From: an uncultured Anaerolineae bacterium
GTDB taxonomy: Bacteria; Chloroflexota; Anaerolineae; Promineifilales; Promineifilaceae
Assembly: GCA_905479495.1 (NCBI GenBank)
Contig: CAJQMR010000039.1
Location: 1 to 64,000 of the forward strand
DNA length: 64,000 bases
Direction of reading: 5' to 3'
The translations under genes and the position numbers were made by a program. Shown here one piece after another: positions 14,832-25,400 of the stretch. The number at the start of each line of letters is the position of its first letter. Positions within the stretch are counted from its first letter, which is position 1. The notes under the pieces were generated by a model, which saw only the letters and a program-made list of their open reading frames with translations, ran no database searches and was not told where the DNA came from.

Positions 14832-17800
14832 CTAACCATTTGCTGGCTTCGAGCTTAGGCTACGAAGTCCTTCCCATTGCACCACAATAGATTTGTTCTC
14901 AGATACCTGCTCCAGAAACGATTGACGCCAATCCAGATCACTAATCTTCTCCGTCCGCTGCATCAAATCATGGTAACCGGCCTCAATCACTTCATGTAGC
15001 AGCGAGGCATTGGGATTTAGAACCGAGTCCAAAACATCTGCAACACACAGATACACAAGAGAGGGCCAGCTAAATCCCTCACTGCCATACTGGCTGAGAT
15101 AATTCCACACCTCTACCGTTAATTGTTCCGCTGTTTCACGCTGGCCTTGGGCTAATGCGACGCGGGCTTCAATGGCCTGCACCTCAAATTTATCTGCCTC
15201 TAGACCAAGCTCAGCATAACCCGTCCGGGCTTGAGCCAGGTATTTTGCCGCTAACGTTAATTCTCCAGCCTCTTCCAATAAACAGCCTAAATAAGTTAAA
15301 CTGGTCGCTTCACCATAGGCGTCGCCCATTTCCGTCAATTCTTTGAGAGCCTGCTTCTCCACCTGCCGGGCCAGGAGTTTATCATCGCTCCGGCCATACA
15401 CGTAGCCCAGGTGGCACATAACACTTGCATGGAGTCTACGGTCACCAATTTCCTCGGTTCGTGCAACCTCTGCCTCCAGGGTGTTACGCGCCTGCGTATA
15501 TAACCCTAAAGTCGCATAGATCAAACCCAGATTGGTACGGATTGTCGTTTCCAGAGTGTGGTTTCCAGCCAGCCGCGCCGCCTCAGCACTCTGGCTCTGA
15601 AATTGCACAGACCGGGCGAGATCGCCTGCTTCCATATAGTATTGTGCCGCAACAGTGAGAGCGAGTGCTCGCACTGAGTTATCCTTCAAGTCATCCACAT
15701 GAGCCAGAATTTCTTCTACACCTTGCCGCGCCGGGTCCATTTCTGCAAAGAAGACCAGGGTTTGTGTTTTATAGGCTAACGCATTCAGCGCCAAAGTAAC
15801 GTCGCCCGCTCGCCGGGCTGCCGCGATGGCTGCTTCTGCCAGAGGCAATGAGGCACGGTATTCACCTTTCATGGCGGCATAAGAAGTTTGTCGCAGATAT
15901 ACCTGGGAACGCCGCACGTCATCGTCAAATGCTTCGGCCAAAGTCAGCAACGCCTGCAGATCCGCCTCTTGCTCATCTCGTCCCCCTCTGACACCAAGAA
16001 CCTTCTCTCGCCCCAACAGCGCTTGCCATCGCCGCTCATTATCATCAGGCTCAATCCACTCAAGGGCGCGGTCGAAAAAGGTTTTGGCTTCTAACGTTGC
16101 TCCCTGTGACACGGCCCGCTCACCTGCGAGCAGCCAGAAATTAACCGCTTTGACCGGCAAACCGGCGTCGAAATAATGCTGCCCCAGGACTTCCGGCCGT
16201 GTTTCTCCAACCTGCGGGAAGTGTAATTCCAGCGTTTCGGCAATGCGCCGATGATAGGTCTGGCGGGTGCGTTTTAGTAGCGAGGCATAAGCGGCATCCT
16301 GCATCAGGGCGTGTTTGAAAGTGTACCGCGTCGGCACAGTTTGTAACCCATCATGGATCGGTGCCACTAGTTCGGCCTCAACCAATCGGGCCAGATCGTT
16401 TTGTAAACGCTGTTCATCATAAGATGCACAGGCTTGCAGAACAGGATAAGAAAATTCGCGCCCGAGTACCGCCGCCCACTGTACGGTTTCCTTCGCCTCA
16501 CCCAGGTGATCCAGCCGCGCCACCAGCGAGTCATGTAAGGTCGCCGGTATTTTCGCCGTTGTGTTTGCTTCACCTCTGTCTGCCGCTCGCTCCAACAGGG
16601 TTTTGGTTAACTCTTCCACAAACAGCGGCACACCATCCGTCCGGGTAACGATGGTACGACGCAGTTTTGCATCCAGTATGCTGTCTCCTGCCAGATCAGC
16701 TATCATCCGGGCAGCCTGTTCAGGGCGCAGCGGTTTGAGGGTGAGCAGGTGCAGCTTTGACTGGGTTTCCTCATGTGATAACCATTCGGGATTGCAGTTG
16801 GGACGTGCCGTGAGTAATGTTAAACAGGGAACGGCCGTTCCCACCTCCATCAAGTGACCCAACCAATCGAGCGTAGACGGATCGCTCCAATGCAAATCTT
16901 CAACCAGCAGCACCAGCGGCTGCTCGGCCGCTCGCTTTTGCAGCAGCGTCATGAACAATTTACGCATTTGTTCGCGCTGGGCTTTTGTAATCGTTTCCGG
17001 AGCCGGCTCAGCAAGCGGTAGCCCCAGCAAAAGAGAGAAGAGCCAGATGGTAAACGGCCGTTTCATCTCATACCAGGCCAGCATCCCGTCCAACTTCTCC
17101 TGCCGCACGGCCACACTGTCATCTGCCCGGAAGCCAAGCAGTTGTTCCAACAGTCCAATCATCGGATACAAGCTTGTCTGTTGCAAATGAGGCAGGCAGC
17201 GGCTGGTAAGCCACAAGGCCGATTGGATGTTATTCGTCATACCATTATCAGATTCGCCAATAATCGGTACGCGCTGTTTCAACTCCCAAATCAGACGAGA
17301 TTTACCACTCCCCGCTTCACCACGCACAAAAACAGCTTGCCCCGTCCCTTGCAACATTACTTCATAAAAATTTTGTAGCTGGCGCAGTTCCGCCTCACGC
17401 CCAGTAAAGATAGTTAAACGCTGTGTTTGCACCAGCCACTCCAAACGGCTTTGCGCCCCACCTTCACCACAAACTCGGTAAGTTTGCGCCAGCTCTCCGG
17501 TCGCCCGCAAGTTTTGTGGCCCTAATACTTGCAGGTCAAACGATTCCTGAACCAGGCGTTTGGTTTCTTCGGTGATCACCACCTCGCCCGACCCAGCTAG
17601 CCGCTGACAATCACGGGCAACCTCCAATGTTTTGCCGAACAGGTCCCGATCTTGCCACCGGGGGCCACGCTTTTTGCCTACCACCATTCGCCCGGTGTGG
17701 ATACCAATGCGCACAGATTCGTTATCTTTTAATACGGCCGTTAACGCCAGACCCGCATGAACAGCCCGGCGAGCCGCGTCTTCATAAGCTTGTGGATACC

Positions 17801-18803
17801 CAAAATAGACCAGGCAAGTGTCTCCTTGCCGCGGGGCACGTCGCCCGCCAAAGCGGTTAAAAATGGCCTGGCAAGTTCGTTCACACCCCACAACCTCCCC
17901 CCACTCATCCTGTACACCCTGGCTGCAAACCAGCGCTGTCACTTGCCTGTGCTCACCTTCACTGGACAGCCAGACGGTTTTCCTGGCATCAGGCTGCGGC
18001 ACGGCCTGATGCACCAACTCTCCTGAAAGAATTTGTGAATAGAGGGCGGTGATCGCTGCTGAAGGATTAATGTCTAGTTCCTCGGCCAATATTTGTTGGT
18101 ACTGATCATACTGCTTCAGGGCGGCAGCAGGCTGCCCGCTTTGCGCCAATGCCCGCATAAGCTGCCCGTGAGCTTCTTCGCTCCACGGTTCTAATGCAAT
18201 CTGCTGCCGGGTATAAGTTTGAACGCGGTCAAATTCCCCCCGCATTTCATGATAAGCAGCCAGCCAATCCAATGTTTCCAACGCCTGGCGGTGTAATCCC
18301 TCCTGCTGTATCAGCCGCCACTCCTCGAATGCCACACTGTCGGGCACAAAAAATCCGGCCAGCAGGTCACCTTGATAAAGTTCCATAGCCTCGGACCGCC
18401 ATTGGGCACAAACGTCACAGTTGGCAGCTTCCGCATGATTGTGCTGGTTACACAAATTCAACAATTCACGAAAGCGGAGGACGTCAAATTGGTAATCACT
18501 ATAAGTATTGAATTGAATATTTTGGGATGTAACGATTAAAAATGAGGAATCTGTCGATCCCTTTTTCTCTTGCAAACCTTTGCGCAGTCGCAGCAAGCTT
18601 TGGCTAAGATTGTGGGCCGCTTTTTTTTCCGGAAAATCGGGCCAGAACATTGCCGATAGTTTTGCCCGGCGGTGGGAGAGAGATGATTCGATAGCTAAAA
18701 AGGCCAATAATGCCCGCACCTTATCAGCACCGAATGCTGTGATCGGTTCAGCATCAATTGCTACTTCAAATCCCCCGAGAAATCTGAGGGCAAGATGAGT
18801 CAT
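14832..18803 (-). CDS. SARP-type regulator: wHTH-BTAD, degenerate class III cyclase, AAA ATPase, TPR
   Basis: The ATG at 18803 (1323 residues) follows GGAG by eight bases and is preferred over the upstream 18827 start. Residues 1-95 form an OmpR-like winged helix (LRFLGGFEVAID). Residues 100-260 are a BTAD domain (YQGDLLAGF, EEW). Residues about 279-448 resemble an adenylate/guanylate cyclase: HRQVTALVCSQG, GDTCLVYFGYP and RIGIHTG. The first metal-binding Asp expected after the first strand is missing, so it is probably not catalytic. An AAA_16-type ATPase follows, with GEAGSGKS near 494 and LLVEDLHWSD. From about 870 there are TPR-like helices. It is divergent from the small protein and giant secreted gene at 19080-26522, which it probably regulates. 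Confidence 0.88.
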   Translation of the reverse strand: MTHLALRFLGGFEVAIDAEPITAFGADKVRALLAFLAIESSLSHRRAKLSAMFWPDFPEKKAAHNLSQSLLRLRKGLQEKKGSTDSSFLIVTSQNIQFNTYSDYQFDVLRFRELLNLCNQHNHAEAANCDVCAQWRSEAMELYQGDLLAGFFVPDSVAFEEWRLIQQEGLHRQALETLDWLAAYHEMRGEFDRVQTYTRQQIALEPWSEEAHGQLMRALAQSGQPAAALKQYDQYQQILAEELDINPSAAITALYSQILSGELVHQAVPQPDARKTVWLSSEGEHRQVTALVCSQGVQDEWGEVVGCERTCQAIFNRFGGRRAPRQGDTCLVYFGYPQAYEDAARRAVHAGLALTAVLKDNESVRIGIHTGRMVVGKKRGPRWQDRDLFGKTLEVARDCQRLAGSGEVVITEETKRLVQESFDLQVLGPQNLRATGELAQTYRVCGEGGAQSRLEWLVQTQRLTIFTGREAELRQLQNFYEVMLQGTGQAVFVRGEAGSGKSRLIWELKQRVPIIGESDNGMTNNIQSALWLTSRCLPHLQQTSLYPMIGLLEQLLGFRADDSVAVRQEKLDGMLAWYEMKRPFTIWLFSLLLGLPLAEPAPETITKAQREQMRKLFMTLLQKRAAEQPLVLLVEDLHWSDPSTLDWLGHLMEVGTAVPCLTLLTARPNCNPEWLSHEETQSKLHLLTLKPLRPEQAARMIADLAGDSILDAKLRRTIVTRTDGVPLFVEELTKTLLERAADRGEANTTAKIPATLHDSLVARLDHLGEAKETVQWAAVLGREFSYPVLQACASYDEQRLQNDLARLVEAELVAPIHDGLQTVPTRYTFKHALMQDAAYASLLKRTRQTYHRRIAETLELHFPQVGETRPEVLGQHYFDAGLPVKAVNFWLLAGERAVSQGATLEAKTFFDRALEWIEPDDNERRWQALLGREKVLGVRGGRDEQEADLQALLTLAEAFDDDVRRSQVYLRQTSYAAMKGEYRASLPLAEAAIAAARRAGDVTLALNALAYKTQTLVFFAEMDPARQGVEEILAHVDDLKDNSVRALALTVAAQYYMEAGDLARSVQFQSQSAEAARLAGNHTLETTIRTNLGLIYATLGLYTQARNTLEAEVARTEEIGDRRLHASVMCHLGYVYGRSDDKLLARQVEKQALKELTEMGDAYGEATSLTYLGCLLEEAGELTLAAKYLAQARTGYAELGLEADKFEVQAIEARVALAQGQRETAEQLTVEVWNYLSQYGSEGFSWPSLVYLCVADVLDSVLNPNASLLHEVIEAGYHDLMQRTEKISDLDWRQSFLEQVSENKSIVVQWEGLRSLSSKPANG

Positions 18804-19079
18804 GATGTACTCCTGACAATTTTTCAAAAACTACTAGAAATGGGAAGTTTATCTTCACCCACATATAAAACACACAGTCAAAAACAAATCTTCCAACGAA
18901 AAGTTCCTCTAGATATTGTGAACAGAATTGGTAACAAAGCAAATTACAAGAAATCCCCAATTGAGCACTATCAGCCATTAAATTCCAATCCAACGCATAA
19001 GTAAAGTTATACACCAAATGACCGGTGATAATTTCGTGATAGCGATTTTTATACTTCACCTATCGAGAAAGAGAGTGTA
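18804..19079. promoter_or_regulatory. Divergent intergenic region of cassette 1
   Basis: This gap of about 275 bp is A/T-rich and separates the SARP regulator from the small protein gene. It must hold both promoters and probably the regulator's binding site. No clear direct repeats of the SARP heptamer type or strong consensus promoter could be picked out by eye. AAAGAGAG near 19069 serves the downstream start. Confidence 0.45.
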
Positions 19080-19319
19080 ATGATGTCTGACAATCGCTAT
19101 GTTTCATTTATGCTGCGTTTGCAGTGGATGGAGAACAAAGATCACCCTACCTGGGTGGCATCAATACAAAGCACGAAAACCGGCGAGCTGCATTGTTTTC
19201 CCAGCTTGGACACACTAATTGAATTCCTTTGGAATGAGTTTGGCCATTGTAAAACACAAGCTCTCAGTCCGCCGATCATGCTTTCTCAAACAGATGATTC
19301 CTTACCGGAACATCCATAA
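19080..19319 (+). CDS. Small cassette-associated protein, copy 1
   Basis: This 79-residue protein (or 78 from the ATG at 19083) is not a recognised family to me. It aligns with the 76-residue protein at 37297-37527. Shared pattern: S-[FY]-[ML]-L-R-L..W, then W.AS[IL]Q, T.E..F..L..L..FL and G. Both lie between a divergent SARP regulator and a giant secreted protein, so the context is conserved. It has no signal peptide or membrane helix and is probably cytoplasmic. It may assist the regulator, but that is inference. A purine-rich RBS lies just upstream. Confidence 0.72.
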   Translation: MMSDNRYVSFMLRLQWMENKDHPTWVASIQSTKTGELHCFPSLDTLIEFLWNEFGHCKTQALSPPIMLSQTDDSLPEHP

Positions 19320-19436
19320 ACGGCCGTTGCTACCGGCCCATAACTGAGAAAGGAGGACCAAACGTAGCTTCAACCAAATATACCAAAAGGACACACCCCT
19401 TTAAAGACAGTTATTTTTTACAAGGAGAACAGCTTC

Positions 19437-22400
19437 ATGCACAATTTAGAGTATAAGAACTTCAGATCAGGTAGAAACGGCCGTTTCCTCAAACTGGCCC
19501 TCCTCTCCATCCTGATCCTTTCTGCCATTACGCTGCCCTCATCGGCAGCGCCGGCAGAAGTACCCAATCAACTTCCGGCCGCCCAGGAACAGCTTGGCCC
19601 CGCCTGGGTCTTCCAAGGTCCAGCTCCGCAGCTCGGTGGCCCGGCACAAGACCTGGCTAACATCGCCGAACCGGACGAACCGGTCAGTGGCGCCGTGGCC
19701 GCCATCGCTGCCAGCCCCACCGACCCCGATCTGGTCTACATCGGCGCGGCCAACGGCGGCGTCTGGAAAACCACCAACGCCACCGACCCCTACCCTACCT
19801 GGACCCCTTTAACGGACCAACTCCAGTCACAATCAATTGGTATGGACGCCCTGGCGCTGGACCCTCTGGATACCACAGACCAAACAGTGCTAGTCGGCAC
19901 CGGCCGGGACAGCGCTTACGCCCGGCGCGGCGACGATCTGGTAGGTTTGTATTACACCACCGACGGCGGCACAACCTGGACCATAACCACCGACTCGCAG
20001 TTGTCAGCAGCCCGCATCACCGGCGTTGCCGCGCGTGGGAATACACTGCTGGCCGCCTCCGAGAACGGCCTGTATCGCTCCACCACCGGGCCACTAGGAA
20101 CCTGGACCGAGATTTCCGGGACGGGCATATTGCCTGACGCTCGCGCCGCCAGCATCGAGGCCGATCCCCATGACACTAACGTACTTTACGTCACCTTCAT
20201 CGGGGCTTCCGGAGGCCTCTTCCGCACGGATGACCTCGGGGCAACCTGGACCAACATCACCGGCAACATCGACGTGATTTCCAGCGATACAGACACGTTT
20301 GACGTGGCTGTGTACAACGATGGCAGCACCAACGTGGTTACCGCCCTGTTGAACGGCACCCAAGTCACAAATGCCCAGGTGTCCAGTGCTACGGAGATCA
20401 GCACGACAGTGACCATTACTACCACGGCTGCCCACGGATTCGAGGTCGGGCAGAGCGTGACTACCGCTGGTGTCAGCGTCACCGGTTATAACGGGACCTA
20501 CACTATCGCCTCGGTGCCAACTGACAGCACATTCACCTATCAAGCCGCTGCGGGTCTGGCCAACGCCACCGGCGGCACGGCGACCACCAGTGAGATGGCA
20601 AACGTTGCCTTCCGCTCGGTCAACGGCGGGGCCTACACCACCCTAGATGTCCCCTTCGTCTTCAAAGATGCCCACGGCAAGTTCGGGATTGTTGCCGACA
20701 AGACGAATCCCGATCTGGTGTACATCTCCGGCGGCTACACGCTCGTCGGATCAGACCCCTTCCTGGCCTCAACCTATCGCCTGGACGCTTCGCAGCCCAG
20801 CGACTCGCAGCTCACCCATCTCTACAGCCCCGTGTCCAGCGAGACCATAGGTGGCGACATGACCGCCACGCAGACGTACGCATGGGTGCGCAGAGGCAAG
20901 GTCGATTTCCCTCCGGCGACGCCCTTTGACATCACCATCGATAGCGAGCAGCTGAGGGTTACCAATGTAGCCGAGCACAGTTGGTACTATACGTTCACCG
21001 TGGTGCGCGGCGTCAACGGTACGACGGCTGCTGCCCACACCATATACACGCCGGTGCCCGCCCCTAAGGCGTATGGCGCGCCCCATGTGGACATCAACAA
21101 CCTGGCTGTCGATGCCAACGGCAGCCTGCTGATGGGTGCACACGGTGGCATTTCCAACCTGCCCAATCCCGCCGACCCGTCCTCAACCGCCAATCTCTGG
21201 CTGTCGAAGAACGGTAACCTGGGTGTATCGGAGATGCACGACGTAGCCTATGACCACGTCACAGGTACCCTGATCGGCGCGAACCAGGACAACGCTGTTG
21301 TCTACCAGTCGGCGCCGGGGAATCTAACCTGGTCGGTAGGCCCTGGGTACAGCGGTGATGGTGGCGACGTGGCCGTGGCCGACATTGGCGATGGACAGTC
21401 CGTTCGTTATGGTGCTAACCAGAGCTTGAACGGCTTCCAACGTCAGGTTTACGACGACGCCAACAACCTGGTGAGCAAGACTTATCTCAGCACCTCCGTC
21501 ATCACCGATAAACAGTTCACGACCCCCATTGCCGTGAATGCGGTCGATCCCCATCGCCTACTTATCGGCGGCTCGGACAATCTGTACGAATCATTGAATA
21601 TGGGCGATACGATCAACAAGATCGCCACCGTTGGTGTTTACAACCGGGACATTGCCTACGGCGGTCGCCGCAACGGGATTGACAACCCCGACGTCTTTTA
21701 CGTGGTTGACTCGGCCCACAACCTTCATACCCGAACAACGGCCAACGGTACGGTGGTTACCAAGTCCCTTCCTAGCGGCCTCTGGTATGTCAGGGATATT
21801 GTGATTAACTCCGAAGATTGGATGAACGTGTTTGCCACTGACCAAGATGATGTATTCGCCAGCACTGATGGCGGGGACACCTGGACAGACATCACCGGCA
21901 ATCTGCTATCCATCAGCTCAACCGAGATCCAGACAATTGAGTTCGTCGAGGGACCCTCGCCCTACATTGTTGTGGGTACGCGTTCTGGCGTGTTCGCCTC
22001 TAATCTGGGCGCGTTGGGGAACTGGGTTGAGTTAGGCACCGACCTGCCCGACGTGCTGGTCTTTGAGCTCGACTACGACGCCGTAGACGATGTCCTGGCT
22101 GCTGGCACCCTGGGACGCGGCGCCTGGCTGCTGCCCGACGCCTCCAAGGCCGTAGCGCCGGTAGGTGTGCCGCCGGTCCTGGCCCTTAGCGGAGCTACAG
22201 CGATTGATGAAGGCTCTACGCAAACTTACACCTTTACAGTAAACGATCCCGGTGACTCATTCACCGTTGACAGCCTCACCGTTAGCGCAGGCGGGGAACT
22301 GGTTTCCGATTCGCTGGTTACAACGGCAACCGGCGGCAGCTTCCAGGTCGCTTTCCCAGACGGCCCGGCCAGCGCCAACGTAAGCCTGCAAGTACTGGAC

Positions 22401-25400
22401 TCAACCGGCGAGCTGAGTAATCTGGAAACGATTGCCGTAACGGTAAACAACATCAAGCCATCCGTGGCGATTCTCGGTGCGCCCACCAGCGGCTCGCCGG
22501 GTACGACTGTTAACCTGAGCAGTTCGGTTACAGACCCAAGCTCGACAGATACAACTGCCGGCTTCACCTATTACTGGCTGGTACAAAAGTATGTTGATGG
22601 TGTGTTCGTCGGTAATTTCGCTAGCGGCGATGCGGCTGACTTCAGCTACACGCCGGATGTTATCGGCAAGTACAATGTGTTCTTCAGAGCACAGGATCAA
22701 GATGGCCTCTGGAGTAATTGGGCTTTCAAGCCGATTAATGCCGCCTCACCCGACCTCACAACAGACGCCTTGACTGTCACCGTCCCTGAAGGTGCGACGG
22801 CAGCCAATCTTGGCACCTATGCCCATCACGGTCCGGCACCGCTGACGCTGAATGCCTCAATTGGAACTCTAACGCAGGCTCAAACACAGCCTACAACTTC
22901 GCTAAATGTGTTGGGCTACTGGCAGTTGGGCGAGGGCGACCCCAGTGTGACACCGGGCGACTATTCCGCCACGGTCATCAATGATGCTCCCGAAGCATAC
23001 TGGCGGCTCAACGAGACAACTGGAAGCGTCGCCGCAGATTCAGCCAACGGGCACGACGGCACGTACAATGGTAACCTGGTCCTGGGCCAGCCCGGCCCGG
23101 TGCCACCCGAATTCCCCGGTCTTGCAGTCTCCAACGTGGCGCCCGTGTTTGACGGCAGCGGCGACTACGTTCAGATCAACAACGCCATTCCGTTTGGCAG
23201 CGCCTACTCGATCGAACTGCTGTTCAAGGCCGACTATAACCAACTAAGTGGAGAAAATGTGCCTTTCAGCGCCTTCACTGGTGGGGATCACGGCATCTTT
23301 TTGCAGATCACTAACCATCAACTCCGCTTTGCGCACCGCGCCGTTCTCAGCGACCTAGGCGGCGAAAGTGTCCTCTACGACTTCCCTACAGATTCGGGCG
23401 ACCCGTTCTACAACACGTTCCATCATGTTGTGGCGGTGAAGGAGGAGGGGACTGACGGCATGAAACTGTTCCTGGACGGTAGGTTAGTTGGCACAGCCAC
23501 GCCGACCGGTCCCACCAGTTTCCCCGACCTGGATATATTGCTTGGCCGATTGTTGCCCAGCGAGGGTGTGCGCGACTTTGCCGGAACCCTCGACGAGGTA
23601 GCTGTCTACAATCAGGCGCTGACCGCTGCTGATGTCCAGCGCCATTACGATGCCGCCAATCCCCCGACTCTGGGCAACGACGCCAGTGGTCTCAACCCGG
23701 CGCTTGACCTGACCCGCGAGGGCAGCCCAAGTTACGAGGCGGTGGATGGCTCATTCGGCAGCGTGTTGGCTATGTCCTTCAACGGCAGCACAGATGGGTA
23801 CACACGCACTAGCCCGGTGAGCACGGCCACCGACAACTTCGGCATCGAAGCCTGGATCAAACCCGGCTCCACGGCAAGCCCACAAGTCATCGCTTACAAC
23901 GGCAACGGTACCTTCGACGGCTTCGGGTTGTTGGTCTATGACGGGACCCTCCAAGGACAATATGGTGGTATTACCAAAATCGACACCGGTGTTGCAGCAA
24001 CACCGGGTGTCTGGCGTCACGTTGCCCTGGTTAAGGATAATGGTGTTACACAAATTTATGTAGATGGAAGCCTCGTCTACAACACTGCCATCAGCGGCCC
24101 CAATCTGGCAACCACCGGATTCGCCATTGGCCGGAGTCCAGAAGTTGCAGCCACATACCTTACTGGGTCAGTGGACGACGTTCGAGTCTTCACCTTTGCC
24201 CCCGGCACATTTGACCCGCAGGACCTGGGGATTAATGAGACGCTCTCTGGGACATGGTCGTGGATGTACGACACGGATGACGGCCCTGCCGAGGGGCAGA
24301 CCGTGACCATTACAGCCACCACTAGCGTGTCGGGTGATGTGTCGGGTGACGAGACGAGCATTCCCTTTACGCTCGTTGTTGATAACGTTGCTCCGAGCGC
24401 AACGCTCGGCAACAGCGGACCGGTGAGTGAAAACAGCAGCAGCACGGTATCTTTCTCTGACCAGTTCGATCCCTCGACGGCCGATACCACCGCCGGGTTC
24501 CGCTACGCCTATGACTTTGACAACGACGGCGTTTTTGAGGTCGGCGACGGCACTTATGCCGGATCGAGCACCAACGACTCGGAGACGGTTCTCGCCAGCT
24601 ACCTGGCCGATGGCCCCGGCACGCGCACAGTGCACGGCCGTATCCTGGACAAGGATGGTGGCTACACCGACACCACGACGACGATCACGATCAACAATGT
24701 CGCACCAACGGCTTCTATCAGCGGTTCGGCTGATGGGTTGGTGAACCAGATGGTCAGCTTCCTGCTCGAAGGGGATGATTCTCCGGCCGATCAGGCAGCC
24801 GGGTTTACCTACGATATCGATTGGGGTGACGGGTCATCGGATACGGTTGATCCAGTTGCAGGGACGGGTGACGCCATTGCGCGTCATGCTTACGCCGCAA
24901 CCGGCAGTTACACCGTTCAGGTGACGGCTACGGACAAAGACGGCGCTACCAGCGCAGTCCCCGCCACCACATCGATCCAGATCAATCCGGCAGATGCATC
25001 TAATCTGGAAACAATCGTCGCCAGCGCGCCCTTTGTGGAACTGGCGGTGTCGGACGATGCAGCGCTGCAGGACGCAGTGGCGGCGATCAACGCCATGGCC
25101 GCTCCAACCGAGCCTAAGGCGATCACCCTGATTCTGGACAACGGCCCCTACAGCGGCATGACGCTCAGCCCGCCCGAAAATATCATCCTCAACCTGGCCG
25201 GCAACGACACGAAAGATGTAGAGGGCACGCTGATCAGCAATACCTCAGGACCGGCCGCCACGATTACTTCCGGCGAGGTGTTCTTACAAGGCGACCGGCT
25301 GGCCACGTCGGCAGATGCGCCGGCAGTGCTGGTAACGGGCGGGCATCTCACTTTGGACCAGTCTGAAGTTGAAGAGACTGGTGGCTTTTTGAACGTAGCC

